A DNA stretch of 64,000 bases from an uncultured Lachnospiraceae bacterium (GTDB taxonomy: Bacteria > Bacillota > Clostridia > Lachnospirales > Lachnospiraceae), in the NCBI GenBank assembly GCA_947625015.1, contig CANQMR010000016.1, forward strand, positions 1 through 64,000, written 5' to 3'. A program made the translations under genes and the position numbers. Numbering within the stretch: the first letter of the stretch is position 1; the number at the start of each line of letters is the position of its first letter. The notes beneath the pieces were generated by a model that did no database searches, was not told the origin of the DNA, and was given only the letters and a program-made list of their open reading frames with translations. Of this stretch, positions 1 through 9,448 are shown piece by piece.

Positions 1-537
1 AAGGCTGTAGTAAAACTATCTGTATTTGATAGAGAGGTTATAGTAGAAAAAGTACAGTATGTATCTGGGGAGAAATGGTGCTGGGAAAACAACCCTAATG
101 CGCATACTGACAGGTAGAATTAAGCAGACAAGTGGAGAAATTGAGCTTTTTGGAAGAAAAGGAAAGAAAGAGTTAGCTGTTTATCGCAGGCGTATTGGTG
201 CTATAATTGAGGCACCTGCTGTGTATCCTGGAATGACGGCAAGGGATAATTTGGAGGTTTTACGTTTGCAGTGTGGTATACAGGGGTCAGATTGTATTTC
301 AGATGTATGTAAAACTGTAGGATTGGAGGATGTCGGGACAAAAAAGGTTAAGGATTTTTCCCTTGGAATGAAACAGCGTTTGGGTATTGCAATGGCTTTA
401 TTAGGTAATAAAGAGTTTCTGGTGATACAGAAATGATTATAAAAATGTTAGTGGAAGATAATGTAAACATAAGAGAAATGACTGTGGAAAGAGTTAACTT
501 AGAGGGATATTATATGTCAGTTATAGGGAGGGGATAA
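1..537 (+). pseudogene. Decayed ABC transporter ATP-binding subunit
   Basis: This is the remnant of an ABC-transporter ATPase that would have energised the permease encoded next to it. Walker A (LGRNGAGKTTL) and the signature (FSLGMKQRLGIAMALLGN) are visible. Three defects are seen. The gene is cut by the window edge. The upstream coding frame (frame 1, ending near VEKVQY) must shift to frame 2 around position 58 to join YLGRNGAGK. After LLGNKEFL the Walker B, D-loop and H-loop region is missing, and the reading frame ends at 434-436. A 34-codon tail in another frame (433-537, ending near LEGYYMSVIGRG) looks like the normal C-terminal end of bacitracin/lantibiotic-type ATPases, so the middle has been deleted. 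The permease starts 2 bp later, as in an intact operon. Base composition is clearly more AT-rich than the core genes to the right. Confidence 0.7.
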
Positions 538-539
538 CT

Positions 540-1256
540 TTGAAAGACTTAATGAAAGCAGAATGGTTCAAATTATCAAAATCTTTTGGGTATAAAGTGC
601 TATGTGTGTGTAATATAGCTGCTATATTTACTACAAGCCTTTTGCTTATAGCTGGAGCAAAAGGAACAGGATATGAGGCATTTATTATGGCTTTGACATA
701 TATTTTACATCATGCAGTTATTGGCTGTTTATTTGCAGCAATTTTCGTATGTAGTGAATTTTCTAACCGTACTTTTGGAATGAGTTTATTATGCGGTTAT
801 TCTCGCAAAAAGGTTTTTTTGTCAAAGATTCTGGTGTTTCTTTTTGGATTGATATGCCTTTTTCTGATATATACAGGTGCTACCACTATTGTTATGCTAA
901 TAGGTAATGGTTTTGGGCAGAAAAATTATTTGGATATTTTATCTTTGTTATTTTGTGGAATATTTGGTTATGTAGCAATGGGAACTGTAATGATTTTCAT
1001 TGCTGTGATTGTAAAAAAAGCATTTGTGACAGTGGGAATTGGTATTGGAGTAACATATGCTTTGCTGTGGGTAGAAACAAATTTTAAAGATGGTTTGTTA
1101 TCTCTTGTAAAATATACATATTCGTATCAAATCGGGCAGCTCCAATTTTGGGGAGAAGGTTTTTCAATCTGGATGTTTTTGGTGATTGTGATACTTACAT
1201 TTGTAATAACATTAGCAGGTTCAATATTTATTTTTGATAAAATAGAATTAAAATAA
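540..1256 (+). CDS. ABC-2 type transporter permease
   Basis: Encodes a 238-residue integral membrane protein with about six hydrophobic segments (roughly residues 20-42, 58-80, 100-122, 132-158, 163-182 and 212-232), the layout of ABC-2 permeases that pair with bacitracin or lantibiotic self-protection ATPases. The N-terminus (KAEWFKLSKSFGYKVL) is typical of that group. The start is TTG at 540, set by a GGAGG at about 527-531, 8 nt upstream. It follows the damaged ATPase gene directly, so the pair was an exporter operon. With the ATPase broken, the permease is probably non-functional unless another ATPase serves it. The substrate cannot be told from the sequence. AT-rich composition suggests lateral acquisition. 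Confidence 0.75.
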   Translation: MKDLMKAEWFKLSKSFGYKVLCVCNIAAIFTTSLLLIAGAKGTGYEAFIMALTYILHHAVIGCLFAAIFVCSEFSNRTFGMSLLCGYSRKKVFLSKILVFLFGLICLFLIYTGATTIVMLIGNGFGQKNYLDILSLLFCGIFGYVAMGTVMIFIAVIVKKAFVTVGIGIGVTYALLWVETNFKDGLLSLVKYTYSYQIGQLQFWGEGFSIWMFLVIVILTFVITLAGSIFIFDKIELK

Positions 1257-1477
1257 ATAATGCCAATTTCCCTGTATTATCTTGGAGATACCTACAAAAG
1301 CTACATACAGTATGAGGCGAATCATCTAAGAGAATTTCGTTTCCGGGTGTCCGGTACTAAGACAGAGTATTGATAGCAAAGGTTACCTGCTTTGCAGGTG
1401 GGTTCGATGTTCCTGCTGATTTTGATACAAGCAGAAAAATCATTGTTCCAATAGCAAAAAGTAGCCTTGTTTGTACT

Positions 1478-1795
1478 TTATATATCAATTTCCACGCCAC
1501 ACATTTCTGTGCATCTATATTCATCTGCAAGCCGTCGCATATGCTCTATGATGCCCTTGTGCCACGGTATCATTGTTTCAATGCTACTGCACGGAAATTC
1601 ACGGCACAGACCACAAAACTGTACATTATGCTCCCATGTGCAAGTATGTATCTTACACCTGCCCGATTCGCTCCATTCGGGAACGACCCCGTCCGCCTCG
1701 ATGCAACCGGGACAAACACCATTGCGGAATTTGACACATTCATCGCAGCATTCGCCGCATGCCGTCACGCGAGAAAAATCAATATCTTTATTCAT
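1478..1795 (-). CDS. Cysteine-rich DUF3795-type protein
   Basis: A 105-residue protein with at least ten cysteines arranged as CGECCDEC, CPGC, CKIHTC and CGLCREFPC, the pattern of the DUF3795 family of small putative metal-binding proteins of unknown function. Two adjacent ATG codons (1796-1798 and 1793-1795) follow an AAGGAG on the minus strand; the second has the better spacing (6 nt), so it is used here. The open frame continues upstream to 1876 but without a ribosome site. Overlapping plus-strand frames of 151 and 173 codons are shadows of this gene. It lies alone, antisense to its neighbours on the left. Three GATTTTGATA copies surround it (see findings). Family assignment is from the cysteine pattern; function is unknown. 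Confidence 0.7.
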   Translation of the reverse strand: MNKDIDFSRVTACGECCDECVKFRNGVCPGCIEADGVVPEWSESGRCKIHTCTWEHNVQFCGLCREFPCSSIETMIPWHKGIIEHMRRLADEYRCTEMCGVEIDI

Positions 1796-2004
1796 CATCT
1801 TCTCCTTGTTGCTATCAGATTTTGATATCATTTTACACCGCAAGCGAAAATTACACCGCAAAGGCGCACTTTTCAATTATTCCTCAACTTTGTATCAAAC
1901 CCTGCAAGATCATATCTATATCCCTGTCGATTTTGATACATATTGTCATGTCGGCGGTGGAAAATTTGCTACCTGTTCTTTTCGGTAAATGGAAAACTTA
2001 TTAA

Positions 2005-2331
2005 TTACCAATCCCGTTCTCTGATGGCCTCCTCCACATCAATAGGAATACCAAACCATTCCAGTATATAGGCTACATTTTCTCCTATGCAGTCGCGGGC
2101 TATCGTTTCAATTTCGCTGCCGTTTTCATCAAATTCGTCCTGCAAGTCGTTAATGACACAGACTGCTTCGTCAAACTTTTCCTGAATAACTTCGGTATCT
2201 GTTTCACCGGTTTCTAACAGGTCAATTACCTTTTGGAGTTCGTCTTTTACCTTGTCTACCAAAAAGTTTGGGAAATATTCGTCCCAATACATCTCGTCCA
2301 ACAATTTGTAATTTTTATCAAATGCTTTCAT
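2005..2331 (-). CDS. Small acidic protein, probably DUF5713
   Basis: A 108-residue soluble, strongly acidic protein (many D/E, for example DLQDEFDENGSEIE) ending in EEAIRERDW. The sequence matches what I recall of the DUF5713 family, found in gut Firmicutes and often near immunity or exchange regions; no biochemical role is known. The start is the ATG at 2329-2331, with AAGGAG 7 nt upstream on the minus strand; the frame extends to 2376 without a better site. No signal peptide or membrane segment is seen. It is followed on the same strand, upstream, by a small membrane protein gene (2378-2614) with a gap of about 46 bp, so the two may be cotranscribed. Confidence 0.6.
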   Translation of the reverse strand: MKAFDKNYKLLDEMYWDEYFPNFLVDKVKDELQKVIDLLETGETDTEVIQEKFDEAVCVINDLQDEFDENGSEIETIARDCIGENVAYILEWFGIPIDVEEAIRERDW

Positions 2332-2377
2332 TTTAGTTCTCCTTTCAAATTTGTATCTGTTATTTGCTGGTTCCATT

Positions 2378-2614
2378 TTATGATATGGATAATCTATAAA
2401 ATAGAATAAATACTAAAGCGAGAATCAACAGCGAGAGCCTGTGCTGGCCGAGGACAATGCTTACAATCCAGCTGACCGCCAGTAAAAGAATCAAAAGGAG
2501 CAGAGTAACCCGAAATGCGATTAAGAGCCGGCGCTTTCTGGTTATCAGTGCTGCAAAGTATGTAATTAGCATAATGGCCGCCTGTGCCATAATCAATATC
2601 AGTAAAATCTTCAT
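2378..2614 (-). CDS. Small hydrophobic membrane protein
   Basis: A 78-residue protein made almost entirely of hydrophobic stretches: about residues 2-24, 30-53 and 57-75, separated by short basic turns (ITRKRR). It has a plausible GAGGTGAGGG site before the ATG at 2612-2614. I do not recognise a family. It reads toward the DUF5713-like gene on the same strand and may share its transcript. Being short and low-complexity, it could be spurious, but the ribosome site and the absence of any better frame here argue that it is real. Confidence 0.5.
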   Translation of the reverse strand: MKILLILIMAQAAIMLITYFAALITRKRRLLIAFRVTLLLLILLLAVSWIVSIVLGQHRLSLLILALVFILFYRLSIS

Positions 2615-2668
2615 GCCCTCACCTCTTAAACATTATAACACAAAACATTTGTTCGCACTAGTCCCAGT

Positions 2669-2696
2669 TTGCATTTTCTGATAAAAATACTATTAT
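2669..2696 (+). promoter_or_regulatory. Weak candidate promoter upstream of eno
   Basis: TTGCAT (2669-2674), 16 bp, TATTAT (2691-2696). The -10 is good but the -35 is weak. The rest of the 2615-2903 intergenic stretch is AT-rich with no other strong signal. Confidence 0.3.
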
Positions 2697-2789
2697 TTCT
2701 TCGTCAAAATTTTCCAGATATCTCCAAGAGCCGCAATTTAATTTTCCTGCAAGTTTTCTTTTTGGCGCATCATTGAATAACCAATCTGA

Positions 2790-4196
<1,407 letters not shown>

Positions 4197-4254
4197 TGCG
4201 GCTATAACAGAATTAGCGTAAAAGGCGCGTTACAGATGATAGTTTTGTAAAGGG

Positions 4255-4283
4255 CTGCCCTGCATTTTGTCAGGGCAGTTTTT
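4255..4283 (+). terminator. Rho-independent terminator of eno
   Basis: Perfect 8-bp stem CTGCCCTG / CAGGGCAG with an 8-nt loop, followed by TTTTT (4279-4283). Confidence 0.9.
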
Positions 4284-4366
4284 CATGTTGATGTATTTTT
4301 CGGAAGGCGTTTAAGATAAGGCGCAAAGAATGGAGAGCCGCAGGAAGTGAAAGACCGCAGGGAAGG

Positions 4367-4395
4367 TTGTCATAGATTTTGGGGAGTGTTATAAT
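4367..4395 (+). promoter_or_regulatory. Sigma-A promoter of the HAD phosphatase
   Basis: TTGTCA (4367-4372), exactly 17 bp, TATAAT (4390-4395); near-consensus, about 30 bp upstream of the start codon at 4427. Confidence 0.85.
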
Positions 4396-4426
4396 AGCCT
4401 TGACAAAAATCCAAGGAGTAAACGAT

Positions 4427-5077
4427 ATGAGATACAGACTGGTTATTTTCGATATGGACGGCACCATTTTAAATACATTGGAGGATTTGGCAGACGCCTT
4501 AAATTATGCCCTGAAATGTTCCGGTTATCCCCTGCATACCATAGAGGATGTCAGAAGGTTTGTGGGAAACGGAATTCCCAAGCTGATTGAGCGGGGAGTA
4601 CCGGCAGGAACCAAAGAGGAAGACAGGGAACGAGTACATAAGGATTTTATGGAGTATTATCAGGTACACTGCGCGGACAAGACCAGGCCGTATGCGGGCA
4701 TTGTGGAGTTGATTGAAAAACTTAGGACAGCAGGAGTGCTTACGGCTGTGGTGTCCAATAAGGCGGATGTTGCGGTTAAGGAACTGTGCAGGCAGTATTT
4801 TGACGGCTGTTTTGACTGTGCTGTGGGAGACCGGCAGGGAATCCGCAGAAAACCGGCGCCAGATTCTGTCAACGAGGTGTTAAGATATCTGTCTGTTCCA
4901 AGGGAAGAAGCGGTGTATGTGGGGGATTCGGATGTGGATATTGCCACTGCGGACAATTCCGGGCTGGACAGTATTATTGTAAGCTGGGGCTTTCGCGAGG
5001 TGCCATTTTTAAAGGAGCATGGCGCAAAGCGGATTGTGGATACACCGGATGAGGTAGCCGCGCTGGTGCTGGAGTGA
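4427..5077 (+). CDS. HAD-superfamily phosphatase, phosphoglycolate phosphatase-like
   Basis: A 216-residue cytosolic phosphatase of the haloacid dehalogenase superfamily. Motif I FDMDGTILNT holds the nucleophile Asp9 and acid/base Asp11; motif II is VVSNKAD; motif III Lys lies in RRKPAPDS; motif IV is YVGDSDVDI. The helical cap between motifs I and II is the Gph/PGMB type, so phosphoglycolate or a similar small phosphomonoester is likely, but substrate is not certain in this family. The start is ATG 4427, 8 nt after AAGGAG (4413-4418); the frame opening at 4379 overlaps the promoter. A near-consensus sigma-A promoter precedes it and DUF3793 follows after 72 bp, possibly in the same transcript. 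Confidence 0.85.
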   Translation: MRYRLVIFDMDGTILNTLEDLADALNYALKCSGYPLHTIEDVRRFVGNGIPKLIERGVPAGTKEEDRERVHKDFMEYYQVHCADKTRPYAGIVELIEKLRTAGVLTAVVSNKADVAVKELCRQYFDGCFDCAVGDRQGIRRKPAPDSVNEVLRYLSVPREEAVYVGDSDVDIATADNSGLDSIIVSWGFREVPFLKEHGAKRIVDTPDEVAALVLE

Positions 5078-5149
5078 ATAGTATTTGTAAGCAAAGCTGA
5101 TTATATTTTCTGTGAATGGAAATACTAACCGAAAAAGAAAAGCGGGGAA

Positions 5150-5737
5150 ATGTCCATGCAGGAAATATTGCGGTTACAGAATATACACAATAAGGAATTA
5201 CAGGCGGCAGTTTTGCTTGCCCTGCACTGCGCACCGATATTATGGGGGTTAAAAGCAGCCAACAGCGTTACTGTTACTAGGGAGGAAAAAGAGGCAGTCT
5301 GCGGTCTTTTAAGGGAAACGGAAATTTCCCACTGTTTTTTCCCTTTGCGGGAACAATGGGGAATCCTGTACCTTTACCGGCCAAAGGAGTTAGAAGGATA
5401 TATATACCGGCCGGATATCCGGGCATTTTTAAGAGAGCAGGGATATGTGGAGGAGGAAATGGAGGATATGTTATACCGCCTTTCCTGGAGGATTCGGCTG
5501 TATGGTATGGGAAAAGCAGCGTTTCCCCATGAAATCGGGGTGTTTTTGGAATATCCGTTAGAAGATGTAAAGGGATTTATGGTTCATCAGGGAGCGGAGG
5601 CCGCCTGTTCCGGCTACTGGAAGGTTTACGCCCCAGCACCGGAGAAGGCGGAGCGGTTTTTGGCTTACGATAAGGCAAAGGAGCTGCTGCTAAAGGAGGT
5701 CCTGAATGGGAAAAATATAGAGGAAATGTTAATATGA
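5150..5737 (+). CDS. DUF3793 family protein
   Basis: A 195-residue soluble protein with the DUF3793 hallmark C-terminal block: FPHEIGVFLEYPLEDVKGF followed by SGYWKVY. Function is unknown; in other clostridia the family often lies near flavodoxin-like or iron-related genes, which are not seen here. The gene begins at ATG 5150 or, more likely for ribosome spacing, ATG 5156, after GGGG at 5144-5147. It runs in the same direction as the upstream phosphatase gene. Its last nine bases overlap the end of a convergent HAD gene on the minus strand. Confidence 0.75.
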   Translation: MSMQEILRLQNIHNKELQAAVLLALHCAPILWGLKAANSVTVTREEKEAVCGLLRETEISHCFFPLREQWGILYLYRPKELEGYIYRPDIRAFLREQGYVEEEMEDMLYRLSWRIRLYGMGKAAFPHEIGVFLEYPLEDVKGFMVHQGAEAACSGYWKVYAPAPEKAERFLAYDKAKELLLKEVLNGKNIEEMLI

Positions 5738-6199
5738 CCTTGATTTTATCCTCTCTATTTCTTTTTTTATTTTTTCTGCCCACTCATCATCTTGCTGACC
5801 GACAAGGAAAACATTAAAACCGTATATTTTACCGTTCTGTAAAACGGATATATCATCATCAATATGCAAATCGATACGATATTTGCTTGGATATTTGGAA
5901 GGCATACCGTCTGCATGATTTGCTTGTACTTCTTTTGCGTGTTTTTCGCCATTTATAACATTATCCAGTTTGATTCCATAACATTTAAATAATCCACGAA
6001 TATACCGCTCTGAACGATACGACGTGGTGTATATCCACAACTTTATATTTTGCTTGCGAATATAATTCATGAGCGCAACAGTTCCTAATCGGAGTCTCTC
6101 TTTATAAATAATGTGCATAGGGAATTTTAAGGGAGGCTCTGTTTTGAAAGTTTTATCAGAGACAAATAAAGTATCATCTAAGTCAAATGAAACAATCAT
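5729..6199 (-). CDS. Small HAD-like phosphatase
   Basis: A 156-residue protein with HAD motifs: FDLDDTLFVS (motif I), IYTTSYRSE (motif II Ser/Thr) and HIDDDISV (motif IV). There is no large cap domain, so it is a compact member, perhaps acting on a macromolecule or polynucleotide end; substrate unknown. The start ATG has GGGAGG 5 nt upstream on the minus strand, and a good promoter lies at 6248-6276. It converges on DUF3793 and overlaps it by 9 bp. The coding region is visibly richer in A+T than both neighbours, which suggests later insertion. Confidence 0.75.
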   Translation of the reverse strand: MIVSFDLDDTLFVSDKTFKTEPPLKFPMHIIYKERLRLGTVALMNYIRKQNIKLWIYTTSYRSERYIRGLFKCYGIKLDNVINGEKHAKEVQANHADGMPSKYPSKYRIDLHIDDDISVLQNGKIYGFNVFLVGQQDDEWAEKIKKEIERIKSRSY

Positions 6200-6247
6200 A
6201 AATTCCTCCCATATCTAACGAAACTATATCTCAAATCTTTGCTGCAT

Positions 6248-6276
6248 ATTATATACCACTTTCCCCAAAAAGCCAA
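6248..6276 (-). promoter_or_regulatory. Promoter of the minus-strand HAD gene
   Basis: On the minus strand TTGGCT (6271-6276), 17 bp, TATAAT (6248-6253). Confidence 0.6.
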
Positions 6277-6412
6277 CACCGAATGAAAATTTCATCAAAC
6301 TGCTGTTCAGATTGCGCTGGAACTGCGCTAGAATTTTAACATGAGCTGAAATATTCAGCCCATATTAAAATTATTAGGTAAGAAAAGTATTTTAAAAATC
6401 AGAAATCTCTGT

Positions 6413-6418
6413 TATAAT
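6413..6418 (+). promoter_or_regulatory. Candidate -10 box upstream of the DUF3877-like gene
   Basis: Perfect TATAAT 33 bp before the start codon; the matching -35 position (TTTTAA) is poor, so activity may need an activator. Confidence 0.4.
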
Positions 6419-6451
6419 CATAGAAGTATGAAAAAGGGTTAGAGGACGCAT

Positions 6452-6985
6452 ATGGATTATAGGGCATTAGAGAAGAATATAACAGATGTGCTTGAGGAAC
6501 AGCAGTTGAAGCTGGGATATCTTTCGGAGACCGTAAGGCTTTATTATCCCCTACCCTCCTTGAACCGTCTTTTGGAAACCCGGATGGATACGGGACAGAT
6601 GGAGGAATGTTTACAGGATTTTTCCAGAGAAGTGGGCAGCCGGTTGGGAAAACTTGCCATAAGCCGGGAAGGTGAGCGCTTTTGCATTGCGGTACCGCCG
6701 GAAGGGGCGGAATATGTGCATGAAAGGCTTGATACAGACGGCTTTCTTGCCAGCCTGCTTAAGGTCCTGCAAAGACATGGCTGCACGATGGAGGAGATTA
6801 TGCAGCAGTTTTTCAGGTATTCAGACCATGTCCATATGGAGCCGGTTTCTGATAGAGAGTTTGATTATCTGGTATATTTCGAGGACGGTAAGCCGGATGA
6901 TTACCGGTACTGTTTTACTAAAGAGGAAGACCACATTACCTATCATCGGTTTAGCATTGCGGACTATGAAGAGATAAAAGAATAG
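6452..6985 (+). CDS. Probable DUF3877 family protein
   Basis: A 177-residue soluble protein that resembles DUF3877, a clostridial family of unknown function. Seen features are the central block [16 protein letters not shown], the segment [19 protein letters not shown] and the C-terminal [11 protein letters not shown] followed by [10 protein letters not shown]. No signal peptide, membrane segment or known catalytic motif is visible. An AGAGG precedes the ATG at 6452, with a TATAAT box upstream. The chemoreceptor-like gene follows after 49 bp and could be cotranscribed. Confidence 0.6.
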   Translation: MDYRALEKNITDVLEEQQLKLGYLSETVRLYYPLPSLNRLLETRMDTGQMEECLQDFSREVGSRLGKLAISREGERFCIAVPPEGAEYVHERLDTDGFLASLLKVLQRHGCTMEEIMQQFFRYSDHVHMEPVSDREFDYLVYFEDGKPDDYRYCFTKEEDHITYHRFSIADYEEIKE

Positions 6986-7034
6986 CTTAACAGGTATAAA
7001 AAGCAGAGATAAAATAATATGGAGGTGTGACATT

Positions 7035-7856
7035 ATGAATGCACAACTGGAACAAATCGTAGGGAATCTTCCTATTATGAAGCAGCTCTACGGGCATGAT
7101 GTTTACATGACAGTAATGGATGCGGAGGGGATAATCGTCGGGTTTTCCATACCGGACGGGCAGACGCCTCAGTTTAAGATTGGCGACCAGTTCCATGATC
7201 CCAGCGGCGCCTTCGACAAGGTAATCCGGACAGGCGTGGCTCAGCACAATTATCTGCCGAAGGAGGTTATGGGAGAGGCCTTTGAGGGAGAGCTGGTTCC
7301 GATTAAGGATGGACGGGATGTGGTAGGCTGCATCATTTGTACATATTCAGTGGGAACCAGAGAAGAAATGGCGGCTATTACCGAGAAGTTTCAGAATTCG
7401 CTGGATAATATTGATGACTCGCTGCATACCTTGGTCAGCGGGATTGAGAATCTGTTCCAGATTCTTACAGATATGGACTCCATGACCAGCAGCGTGGAGC
7501 GGGATGTCCATGATGCTGTGGATGTGGTGAATAAGATTAACAACAATGCTTCCCGTTCCAATATTCTGGCATTAAACGCTTCCATTGAGGCGGCCAGAAG
7601 CGGTGAGTTTGGAAGGGGTTTTGCAGTGGTGGCAACGGAGATGGGCAAGCTTGCCAATGACAGTGGAAGCTCTGCGACAGAGATTAAATCCACCCTGAAT
7701 GTGATTATGGAACATTTAAGCTCCATCATTTCTTCGATTAAAGATGCGGGCCGTTTTGCCAAGGAGCAGCAGGGCAATATCAGCTCCATTCAGGAGGTGT
7801 TAGGGGAAATGGTGGTTCTCGGCAAGGAATTAAAAGAGGATATCACGAACCGTTAA
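7035..7856 (+). CDS. Soluble methyl-accepting chemotaxis-like protein
   Basis: A 273-residue protein with no transmembrane segment. Residues about 1-115 form a PAS/Cache-like sensor region ([33 protein letters not shown]). The rest is a helical signalling domain whose tip contains the conserved hairpin [19 protein letters not shown] and [16 protein letters not shown]. The signalling domain is short compared with classical chemoreceptors, as in many cytosolic MCP-like proteins of gut clostridia. No che or flagellar genes are nearby, so its partner is unknown. GGAGGTG lies before the ATG at 7035. A terminator-like hairpin follows. Confidence 0.8.
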   Translation: MNAQLEQIVGNLPIMKQLYGHDVYMTVMDAEGIIVGFSIPDGQTPQFKIGDQFHDPSGAFDKVIRTGVAQHNYLPKEVMGEAFEGELVPIKDGRDVVGCIICTYSVGTREEMAAITEKFQNSLDNIDDSLHTLVSGIENLFQILTDMDSMTSSVERDVHDAVDVVNKINNNASRSNILALNASIEAARSGEFGRGFAVVATEMGKLANDSGSSATEIKSTLNVIMEHLSSIISSIKDAGRFAKEQQGNISSIQEVLGEMVVLGKELKEDITNR

Positions 7857-7889
7857 GATTTTGATATGTTTTATAGGGAAGAACGAATC

Positions 7890-7926
7890 AGGCAGATGCA
7901 AATTTATTGCGTCTGCCTGTTGCATT
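7890..7926 (+). terminator. Terminator-like hairpin after the MCP gene
   Basis: AGGCAGATGCAA pairs with TTGCGTCTGCCT (one G-T pair) around a 4-5 nt loop; the following T tract is interrupted (TGTTGCATTTT), so efficiency is uncertain. Confidence 0.6.
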
Positions 7927-7947
7927 TTCTGAAATACGTGCTATAAT
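7920..7947 (+). promoter_or_regulatory. Promoter of the radical-SAM repair operon
   Basis: TTGCAT (7920-7925), 16 bp, TATAAT (7942-7947). The -35 overlaps the tail of the preceding hairpin. Two LexA-like boxes lie immediately downstream, across the expected transcription start. Confidence 0.6.
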
Positions 7948-7948
7948 A

Positions 7949-7974
7949 GAACATATATTCCGAACATATGTTTG
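7949..7974. promoter_or_regulatory. Two adjacent LexA (SOS) boxes
   Basis: CGAACATATGTTTG (7961-7974) matches the Gram-positive SOS box CGAACRNRYGTTYC at 13 of 14 positions. Directly before it, GAACATATATTC (7949-7960) has the GAAC-N4-GTTC form with one mismatch. Both sit just after a TATAAT box, where a bound LexA dimer would block transcription. The downstream genes belong to DNA-repair-associated families, which supports the call. Confidence 0.75.
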
Positions 7975-8083
7975 TATTTGATGAGATATAAGGATACAGG
8001 CTGCAACTTACAGCCTATAGGGAAGATTTGTTGCATGGAAGATTGGCGCATGCGCGGCTTGCTGTAGAAAGGGAGCGGATTTT

Positions 8084-9448
8084 ATGAATATAGTGAATAA
8101 GTTATCTTTAGAAGAGAAACTGGTGGTGTTATCCGATGCCGCCAAGTATGATGCGGCCTGTACCTCCAGCGGCGTAGACAGGAAGGGAAAGCCGGGAGCT
8201 TTGGGCAATGCGGCTGCCTGTGGGATATGCCATAGCTTTTCGGCGGACGGCAGATGCATTTCCCTGCTTAAGATTCTATATACCAATGAATGTATTTATG
8301 ACTGCCGTTACTGTGTCAACCGCCGTTCCAATGACACATTGCGAACCTCTTTTACGCCGGAGGAGGTCTGCCGGCTTACCATAGAATTTTACCGCCGTAA
8401 TTATATAGAAGGGCTGTTCTTAAGTTCGGGTATCAGGAAGAACCCAACCCATACCATGGAGGAGATTTATCAGGCGCTTTATCTGCTGCGGGAGGTACAT
8501 CATTTTAACGGATATATTCATGTGAAGGCCATACCGGGGGCCGACTCTGAGGTTATCGAGAAAGTGGGGTTTCTTGCGGATAGAATGAGTACCAATCTGG
8601 AACTGCCTACGGCAGCGGGACTTGAGGAATTAGCGCCGGGCAAGAACCGGAAGGTAATCCTTGCGCCCATGCGCCAGATTCAGCAGGGAATTGATAACGA
8701 AAAGAGCAATATTCCCAGAATCGGTAAAGCGGGGGCAAGCTTTGTTCCGGCAGGACAGAGTACCCAGATGATTGTAGGCGCCACTCCGGAGAGCGATTAC
8801 CAGATTTTATCTGTGGCGCAGGCCCTTTATCATCAATATGACCTGAAACGGGTGTTTTATTCCGCCTATGTGGCTGTGAATGATGACAGTAAGCTTCCGG
8901 CAGTGGGAACCAAGCCGCCTTTGCTTCGGGAACACCGGCTGTATCAGGCGGATTGGCTCTTGCGGTATTATGGCTTTAAGGCCCAGGAACTGCTGACAGA
9001 GGAACGTCCTAATTTTAATGTGTATTTAGACCCTAAGTGTGAATGGGCCTTAAGGCATCTGGAATATTTTCCGGTAGAGGTGAATAGGGCCTCTTATGAG
9101 ATGCTGCTCCGGGTGCCGGGCATAGGGGTGAAGTCCGCCCGCCGCATAGTGATGGCAAGGCGGAGCAGCAGACTGGATTTTTCTAATCTTAAGCGGATTG
9201 GCGTGGTGCTAAAGCGGGCCCACTACTTTATTACCTGCGGCGGCAAGCTGATGTATCAGACGAAACTTGACGAGGATTACATTACCAGAAGGATATTGGA
9301 GCTGGACCGGAGAAAGAACTGGGAGTTAGAGTATGACATAACCTTTCGCCAGTTATCCCTTTTTGACGATATGCATATGGGAGCTGACAGCGCGGGGACG
9401 GATTGCAGGGAGGAAACAGATGGAAGATTTCATTATTTATCTGTGTGA
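8084..9448 (+). CDS. Putative DNA modification/repair radical SAM protein
   Basis: A 454-residue radical S-adenosylmethionine enzyme of the family annotated as putative DNA modification/repair radical SAM protein (TIGR03916 type). The [4Fe-4S] motif is Cys70-x3-Cys74-x2-Cys77 (CIYDCRYC); extra cysteines occur upstream (ACGIC). The C-terminal part holds a helix-hairpin-helix DNA-binding motif (VPGIGVKSARRIV, about residues 343-356). The family regularly occurs beside, or linked through fusion partners to, uracil-DNA-glycosylase-like proteins; the reaction is unproven. AAAGGGAG precedes ATG 8084. It forms an operon with the overlapping DUF4130 gene and is likely repressed by LexA through the boxes at 7949-7974. 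Confidence 0.85.
   Translation: MNIVNKLSLEEKLVVLSDAAKYDAACTSSGVDRKGKPGALGNAAACGICHSFSADGRCISLLKILYTNECIYDCRYCVNRRSNDTLRTSFTPEEVCRLTIEFYRRNYIEGLFLSSGIRKNPTHTMEEIYQALYLLREVHHFNGYIHVKAIPGADSEVIEKVGFLADRMSTNLELPTAAGLEELAPGKNRKVILAPMRQIQQGIDNEKSNIPRIGKAGASFVPAGQSTQMIVGATPESDYQILSVAQALYHQYDLKRVFYSAYVAVNDDSKLPAVGTKPPLLREHRLYQADWLLRYYGFKAQELLTEERPNFNVYLDPKCEWALRHLEYFPVEVNRASYEMLLRVPGIGVKSARRIVMARRSSRLDFSNLKRIGVVLKRAHYFITCGGKLMYQTKLDEDYITRRILELDRRKNWELEYDITFRQLSLFDDMHMGADSAGTDCREETDGRFHYLSV

Noticed and set aside
1370-1988. Two long plus-strand frames (151 and 173 codons)
   Set aside because: They are antisense to the cysteine-rich DUF3795 gene, which has family motifs and a ribosome site; the plus frames have neither.
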